Of a stretch of DNA of 34,233 nucleotides, positions 31,295 through 34,233 are shown piece after piece (position 1 is the first letter of the stretch; every line of letters starts with the position of its first letter). A program made the translations under genes and the position numbers. Source of the stretch: Spirochaetaceae bacterium (GTDB lineage Bacteria > Spirochaetota > Spirochaetia > Treponematales > Treponemataceae); contig JAGBFT010000065.1 in NCBI GenBank assembly GCA_017936345.1, positions 1 through 34,233 on the forward strand. Direction: 5' to 3'. The notes under the pieces are model-generated. The model had not been told where the DNA came from, made no database searches, and saw only the letters and a list, made by a program, of their open reading frames with translations.

Positions 31295-32713
31295 CTAGAT
31301 AACAAAGGCTTCCTCCAAACCTTTTAAAATCTCCTTGTCTAGCTGAATGAAAAGATTTTTTTCTTGACTGGGAAGCACGAGCCCCTTTGGTCCATTTTTT
31401 GCCCGCCGTAAATGCTTTACCTGGGTACAATACAAGTCTGCCTCTCCACTTTTACGAGCCTTGGAATGGTAGACAGCTAGGTTTCCTGCACAAAGCATAA
31501 TGGAAAGCGGGATGGTTTTTCCCGGGCGGTTTTTTACAAAAACATAACCGCCAGCATAATCCCTGGTGTGAAACCACATATCAAGCCCCTTTACGTGATG
31601 TCTCAACAGCTCGTCGTTTTCTGAGGCTGTGCGTCCCACTAAAATAGTCCAGCCTTCCACCTGATAGGCAAGGCCAGGACGTTTCCTTTCCATCTGTTGC
31701 CGGGGCGTGGTTTGCCTTTTTAACAGCTGCTGAAGACGAATGGGATTTGGTTCTTTGCACAGTTGCTGGTAGGTTGCCTCCAAATCAAGTAATTCCCGCC
31801 GTGCCTTTTTAATATCCTGTTCTAGGTCTGCTAGACCAGAAACGGTTTTTTTGTATGTATTGTAGTAGTGGGTAGCATTGTCCTGGGCACTTTTTTTAGG
31901 GTCAATTCTGATGCGGATAAGGCCGCCATTTTCATAATCCTCACACTCCAAAAAATCCTTGCTTCCGTCTACAAGGTGACCATAGGTAAGAATCAGGTCC
32001 CCATAATGCTTCCACTGCTGGTTTTCCAGGAATTCATCCCGCTTTTTTTCCAGGCGTTGAAGGGCTGTCTCCATTTTACTGTGGCGACTGTTGTAAAATT
32101 TTTGCACCTGTTCCAATAGTGCTTCCAGGGAAAGCTGCCCTGCGTGTTCACCATACCACTTGTCTACTTTTTGGTTAAAACTTAATTCTTGATGCTGGGG
32201 CAACTGGTCAAAACTGCGAATCTCCCATTCTTTGGATTTGGGCAATATGTCTGGGGCAGGCTCTTGAAAGATACCCCCAGTAACCTCATCTTTTTTTGGG
32301 CGGCGGTAAAAGGAGTCCAAAACAAGGTGGTTTGTGTCTGTGAGAATAATGTTTGCGGCATTGCTCCACAGGCGAATGTAGAGCAAAAACTCTTGGCCAC
32401 AGTGAGCAAGCTCCAGCTTGATGATTCGTTCCTGCCCCAACTGGCAGATGGAATTGATACGGGCTCCCTTTATGCGGGCCTTAAGAAATTCCATAAAGCG
32501 GAGAGGCTTGTTGCTTTTAGGTACTGCTGACCAAGTTTGATGGATGCGGCAAGCGCCCGCCGCCAGACAGATTAGAATTGTTTTGGATTGACCATTCTTG
32601 TAGGTGTGGAAAGCTATTGTGTCAAAGTTGGGCTGCACAATTTGCTGTATAAATGAACCTTCCAGCTCAAGTTCTTCTAGAACACAGTCTATTTCTTTCC
32701 AATTAAGAGACAT
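31295..32713 (-). CDS. NFACT-family protein (RqcH/FbpA-like)
   Basis: The 472-residue protein has an NFACT-N-like domain (LEGSFIQQIVQPNFDTIAF, PLRFMEFLKARIKGARI, GQERIIKLELAH), a central coiled coil (about 215-330) and a C-terminal NFACT-R domain (GWTILVGRTASENDELL, DMWFHTRDYAGGYVFVKN, YHSKARKSGEADLYCTQVKHLRRAKN). RqcH recruits tRNA-Ala to stalled 50S subunits and adds alanine tails; FbpA is the older name. It is about 100 residues shorter than Bacillus RqcH, and the DR pair used with tRNA reads ER. Activity is uncertain. It starts 3 bases after the upstream stop. Confidence 0.88.
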   Translation of the reverse strand: MSLNWKEIDCVLEELELEGSFIQQIVQPNFDTIAFHTYKNGQSKTILICLAAGACRIHQTWSAVPKSNKPLRFMEFLKARIKGARINSICQLGQERIIKLELAHCGQEFLLYIRLWSNAANIILTDTNHLVLDSFYRRPKKDEVTGGIFQEPAPDILPKSKEWEIRSFDQLPQHQELSFNQKVDKWYGEHAGQLSLEALLEQVQKFYNSRHSKMETALQRLEKKRDEFLENQQWKHYGDLILTYGHLVDGSKDFLECEDYENGGLIRIRIDPKKSAQDNATHYYNTYKKTVSGLADLEQDIKKARRELLDLEATYQQLCKEPNPIRLQQLLKRQTTPRQQMERKRPGLAYQVEGWTILVGRTASENDELLRHHVKGLDMWFHTRDYAGGYVFVKNRPGKTIPLSIMLCAGNLAVYHSKARKSGEADLYCTQVKHLRRAKNGPKGLVLPSQEKNLFIQLDKEILKGLEEAFVI

Positions 32714-32716
32714 AGT

Positions 32717-33436
32717 TTAATTTATTGTAATGACAGAAGCAGTTCTTCCGTCTATGGTATAGGCTCTCTCGGGATTGGTTTTGTCCACAAAAGAAACCAT
32801 TCCATCGTAATAGGCGTAGTAGTGGGTTCCCTGTGGCAGCGAAAGTTCCAGTTCATACAAACCAGGAGCAGATTCTTTCATAACGTAGATGGACGAATCC
32901 CAGTTGGTAAAAGTCCCTCCAAGACGAATAATCTGTCCTGGTTGCCCCTGATAGACAAAACGTACCAGATTTTTTTGAAGGGTTTCTGTGGCGGGTACTT
33001 CCTGGCGCTGAATGGCCACAGTGGAAAGTCTCAGCTTTGATTTTGGGTCAAAAATCTGTTTTTTGTTGTTGGGATCAACAGTCCACAATCCATCAATTAC
33101 CAGTCTGTAGGAGACCTGGCTTACAGATTTAGGAACTTGAAGAATGTAGAAGTACACTGATTGTACAACCTTGCCGTCTATATCTGTTGTGTTTACTTTT
33201 TGAAAGGAATGGATTGTCTTAAAGCTTTCAAAGTCAAAGGCAATTCCCACATGACGGGAACTGCTATCTGCGGTGAAAATGATGTAATCATCCTCAACTA
33301 TCGGAGCGCCAACCTTATCTATGAGGGCAATGAGGTTATTGTAAGTGTAGGTATCTTGAGACAAATCCTGGGACAAGTCTTGAGCTGCCAAAGGCAAAAC
33401 TACAGTCAACAAAAATAACACAAGAAATTTCTTCAT
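32717..33436 (-). CDS. Exported protein with C-terminal glycogen-binding (AMPK/CBM48-like) fold
   Basis: The 239-residue product has a signal peptide (MKKFLVLFLLTVVLPLAAQ), then a short DLSQDLSQD repeat. An N-terminal beta-rich domain (about 35-150) precedes a C-terminal early-set domain: VRFVYQGQPGQIIRLGGTFTNWD, APGLYELELSLPQGTHYYAYYDG, DKTNPERAYTIDG. That is the pattern of AMPK-beta/isoamylase-N glycogen-binding folds. A periplasmic sugar-binding or structural role is inferred. No Shine-Dalgarno precedes the ATG; a sigma-28-like promoter does. It is first in an operon with the NFACT gene. Confidence 0.82.
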   Translation of the reverse strand: MKKFLVLFLLTVVLPLAAQDLSQDLSQDTYTYNNLIALIDKVGAPIVEDDYIIFTADSSSRHVGIAFDFESFKTIHSFQKVNTTDIDGKVVQSVYFYILQVPKSVSQVSYRLVIDGLWTVDPNNKKQIFDPKSKLRLSTVAIQRQEVPATETLQKNLVRFVYQGQPGQIIRLGGTFTNWDSSIYVMKESAPGLYELELSLPQGTHYYAYYDGMVSFVDKTNPERAYTIDGRTASVITIN

Positions 33437-33447
33437 AATCGCTTATA

Positions 33448-33474
33448 ATATCGGCATGGACTTTTAAAACTATA
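33448..33474 (-). promoter_or_regulatory. Sigma-28-like promoter (minus strand)
   Basis: On the minus strand TATAGTTT (33474-33467), an 11-base spacer and GCCGATAT (33455-33448) match the FliA consensus at 14 of 16 positions. The ATG is 12 bases past the -10 box. Confidence 0.6.
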
Positions 33475-33529
33475 GGTATAAACTGTTTCCATAGGTGGTT
33501 TTGTCCATAATTATCTGTTGCAGGAAAAC

Positions 33530-33557
33530 TAAAGGGAAGGTATAAAAAAGCCGATGA
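33530..33557 (+). promoter_or_regulatory. Sigma-28-like promoter (plus strand)
   Basis: TAAAGGGA (33530-33537) and GCCGATGA (33550-33557) are 12 bases apart: 5/8 and 7/8 matches to the FliA boxes with one extra spacer base. It faces away from the promoter at 33448. Confidence 0.5.
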
Positions 33558-33598
33558 TATGATGAACGCAAATTTTCCAACGGGGTTTAAGTTATAAG

Positions 33599-34233
33599 AT
33601 GCCGGGATTAGAGCAGCTGAGACAGTTCAGCGAAGATGTAGAAAAATTAGGAAATGAACTCGCTATTCGAGAGGAAAGGGGAGAACCCATTTCTCGTGTA
33701 CCCTTTCCCGAAAATATATCAGAAGAGGACGATTCTGACGACTTTGTTTTAGGAATGCCTATTCCTTCTGATTCTGAGGAAACTGATTCCAGTGATGAAG
33801 GTGAGATTCCGGAAAAGGATGTCTCTGCCGAAGCTGAGGGTTCAGTAGATTTTTCCGACTTTCCGGAGTTGGATAGTATTTTGAATCCTGAACCAGCTGG
33901 AACCACGGATTTTAGTGATTTCCCGGAATTAGCCGAGCTTTTAAATCCTGAGCCTGAAGTAACTGCAGCCCCTCCCACAGATTCTTTTGAGGACTCCATA
34001 TCGGATGTTGCCCCACCATCAGAAACCGACCTAGGATTAGATGGGCTGGGAGACCTTGGGGACCTTGATCTTCCTGACTTTGACAATCTTGGCGCAGCAG
34101 CAGAGCCAGTAGACTTTTCCTTGGACTCTGTGGATTCATCTCCAGATTCTCTGGACTTGCCGTCGGATTTTCTGGAAGGAGGCTCCGACTCCTTTGTACC
34201 AGACACAAATGGTTTGGATGAATTTGGAGGCAC
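33599..34233 (+). CDS. Acidic repeat-containing protein, 3'-truncated
   Basis: From ATG 33599 the frame stays open to the end of the window (211 codons). It starts with a helical MPGLEQLRQFSEDVEKLGNE, then FVLGMPIPSD, and becomes extremely rich in Asp, Glu, Ser, Pro and Leu. A unit SDFPEL-(8)-NPEP occurs twice (about residues 86-102 and 107-121), followed by DLGDLDLPDFDNL-type runs. The region is probably disordered. It may be the head of a longer scaffold or TPR protein, as I vaguely recall in treponemes; this is unproven. No signal peptide is present. The serine-rich reverse-strand frame over the same bases is a shadow. Confidence 0.75.
   Translation, partial: MPGLEQLRQFSEDVEKLGNELAIREERGEPISRVPFPENISEEDDSDDFVLGMPIPSDSEETDSSDEGEIPEKDVSAEAEGSVDFSDFPELDSILNPEPAGTTDFSDFPELAELLNPEPEVTAAPPTDSFEDSISDVAPPSETDLGLDGLGDLGDLDLPDFDNLGAAAEPVDFSLDSVDSSPDSLDLPSDFLEGGSDSFVPDTNGLDEFGG

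Noticed and set aside
33592-34233. Long minus-strand ORF rich in Ser, Lys and Pro
   Set aside because: It is the antisense of the acidic plus-strand gene; its composition is what the reverse complement of Asp/Glu/Ser/Pro codons produces, and it lacks a start signal.
1-34233. CRISPR array, complete insertion sequence, prophage or restriction system
   Set aside because: No regular spaced repeats, intact transposase with terminal repeats, integrase or phage genes were seen.

Overview
The window looks like a chromosomal segment of a spirochaete, most likely a Treponema. The signs are a methionine ABC transporter in metN-metI-metQ order, a DUF115/Maf-type protein, an eukaryotic/archaeal-type glycyl-tRNA synthetase, several LysM or lipoprotein envelope genes, a protein I take for the spirochaete family DUF5312, and promoters resembling the motility sigma factor sigma-28. 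This assignment comes from recognising families by eye; no search was run.

Bases 1-4260 are an accessory-looking, AT-rich surface polysaccharide block: the end of a CapF/WbjC-like epimerase-cupin, a CapG/WbjD-like UDP-GlcNAc 2-epimerase, and a WbuB-like glycosyltransferase. Together they suggest synthesis and transfer of UDP-N-acetyl-L-fucosamine. The block ends in a disturbed boundary with a frame-scrambled Rpn/PD-(D/E)XK-like gene and a small membrane ORF. Bases 4267-9129 (minus) form an operon: LysM-M23 peptidase, zinc-ribbon protein, propeller-NodB-like protein, chorismate synthase. Bases 9177-13487 (plus) hold signal peptidase I, a class B penicillin-binding protein and the DUF115 protein, all overlapping or coupled. 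Next come tpiA with its own promoter and terminator, and metNIQ with an extra promoter before metQ.

Bases 17317-19449 (minus) hold a DUF5312-like protein and a LysM lipoprotein. Bases 19568-20954 hold an NfeD/SPFH pair. Bases 21042-22189 hold a split chromate transporter. A tRNA-Asn and a 5-formyl-THF cyclo-ligase follow. A sigma-28-like promoter then drives a short structured RNA ending in a terminator, just upstream of a degenerate HD-GYP gene. The HD-GYP gene converges on a glyS-aldo/keto reductase operon. After that lie a META-domain lipoprotein, rpmB, a pncB-cls operon, and an operon of a glycogen-binding-fold envelope protein with an NFACT protein. The window ends inside a very acidic, repeat-containing protein on the plus strand whose only competing long ORF is an antisense shadow.

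Four observations stand out. (1) The sigma-28-like promoter, mutually exclusive hairpins and terminator at 23150-23297. (2) Five genes with a good -35/-10 promoter only 6-8 bases before the start codon, which predicts leaderless mRNAs. (3) A divergent pair of sigma-28-like promoters at 33448-33557. (4) Three enzyme-family proteins (HD-GYP, aldo/keto reductase, NodB) that have lost key catalytic residues.
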